A stretch of DNA of 64,000 nt from contig CAYVKG010000008.1 in NCBI GenBank assembly GCA_964451955.1, forward strand, positions 1 to 64,000, written 5' to 3'. Each line of letters opens with the position of its first letter. Within the stretch, counting starts at the first letter, position 1. The notes beneath the pieces are model-generated. The model was not told the origin of the DNA and ran no database searches. It saw only the letters and a program-made list of their open reading frames with translations. Shown here in pieces: positions 63,960 to 64,000 of this stretch. Origin of the DNA: JAPLNB01 sp964451955. Lineage in GTDB: Bacteria; Planctomycetota; Phycisphaerae; Tepidisphaerales; Tepidisphaeraceae. Position numbers and translations under genes: made by a program.

Positions 63960-64000
63960 ACGACGACGCCACCGCCCGCCATTTGAAACACGCGCCGCAC

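Noticed and set aside
1..64000. tRNA, rRNA, CRISPR arrays, insertion sequences
   Set aside because: None was found by eye: no cloverleaf, no regular direct repeats with spacers, and no transposase or integrase motif in any reading frame. A covariance-model search would be more reliable for small RNAs.

Overview
The window looks like a chromosomal piece of a GC-rich planctomycete, most likely Phycisphaerae or a relative. The basis is two secreted proteins ending in PEP-CTERM-like sorting tails (14723-16012, 55576-56274), a DUF1080 secreted hydrolase, a GntR/LacI hybrid repressor, a XylR-type AraC regulator, many lipoprotein or secreted glycoside hydrolases, and many small unrecognised membrane proteins. 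Taxonomy is inferred from gene style only; there is no rRNA in the window. I saw no tRNA, rRNA, CRISPR array, transposase, integrase or phage gene.

Layout. 0-10.8 kb: the end of a possible sialic-acid-type cytidylyltransferase, a NeuB-family synthase, a secreted protein with a heme-like CX4CH motif, a panB-htrA operon, a GYF_2/TM2 protein, a GntR/LacI repressor next to an M29 aminopeptidase, a DUF4442 protein and a polytopic transporter-like protein. 11-21.8 kb: DUF1080 protein, rsmE, trpS, a PEP-CTERM protein, an alpha/beta hydrolase, a PilZ protein, a CobA-HemD fusion and several small proteins. 21.8-34.3 kb: a TlpA thioredoxin, then a group that reads as peptidoglycan turnover (an AmiE-like/NamZ fusion, PBP4-type DacB, an AmpD-type amidase, a sodium:solute symporter and a DigH-like DUF187 hydrolase), a clan-A glycoside hydrolase and a NAGPA-type phosphodiester glycosidase. 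34.5-40.4 kb: a complete sufBCDSU-sufT iron-sulfur assembly operon. 41-45 kb: dnaE. 45.5-51.2 kb: a three-gene operon TerB_N/TerB/TerB_C - BrxD-like ATPase - Lhr-like helicase, the best candidate for a poorly described system. 51.4-56.3 kb: an Amidase_3 lipoprotein, a secreted sugar-active-looking protein with a LamG-type domain, and a second PEP-CTERM protein with a clear promoter and terminator. 56.4-64 kb: an arabinofuranoside-degradation locus (GH127 and GH51 enzymes, divergent XylR-type regulator with a perfect 14-bp palindrome between them), a degenerate glycyl-radical-enzyme C-terminal fragment, and a HAD phosphatase.

How the genes fit together. The SUF operon is self-contained. The NamZ/DacB/AmpD/DigH-like enzymes plus the symporter could dismantle peptidoglycan outside the cytoplasm and import a product. 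The GH127/GH51 pair would remove beta- and alpha-L-arabinofuranosyl residues under control of the neighbouring regulator. The TerB-ATPase-helicase operon has tightly spaced genes and shares its ATPase and helicase families with BREX phage-defence loci, but no BREX methylase or PglZ gene lies in the window. Base composition is also uneven: the + strand is G-rich in about 11-34 kb whichever strand is coding, and C-rich in about 45-64 kb.
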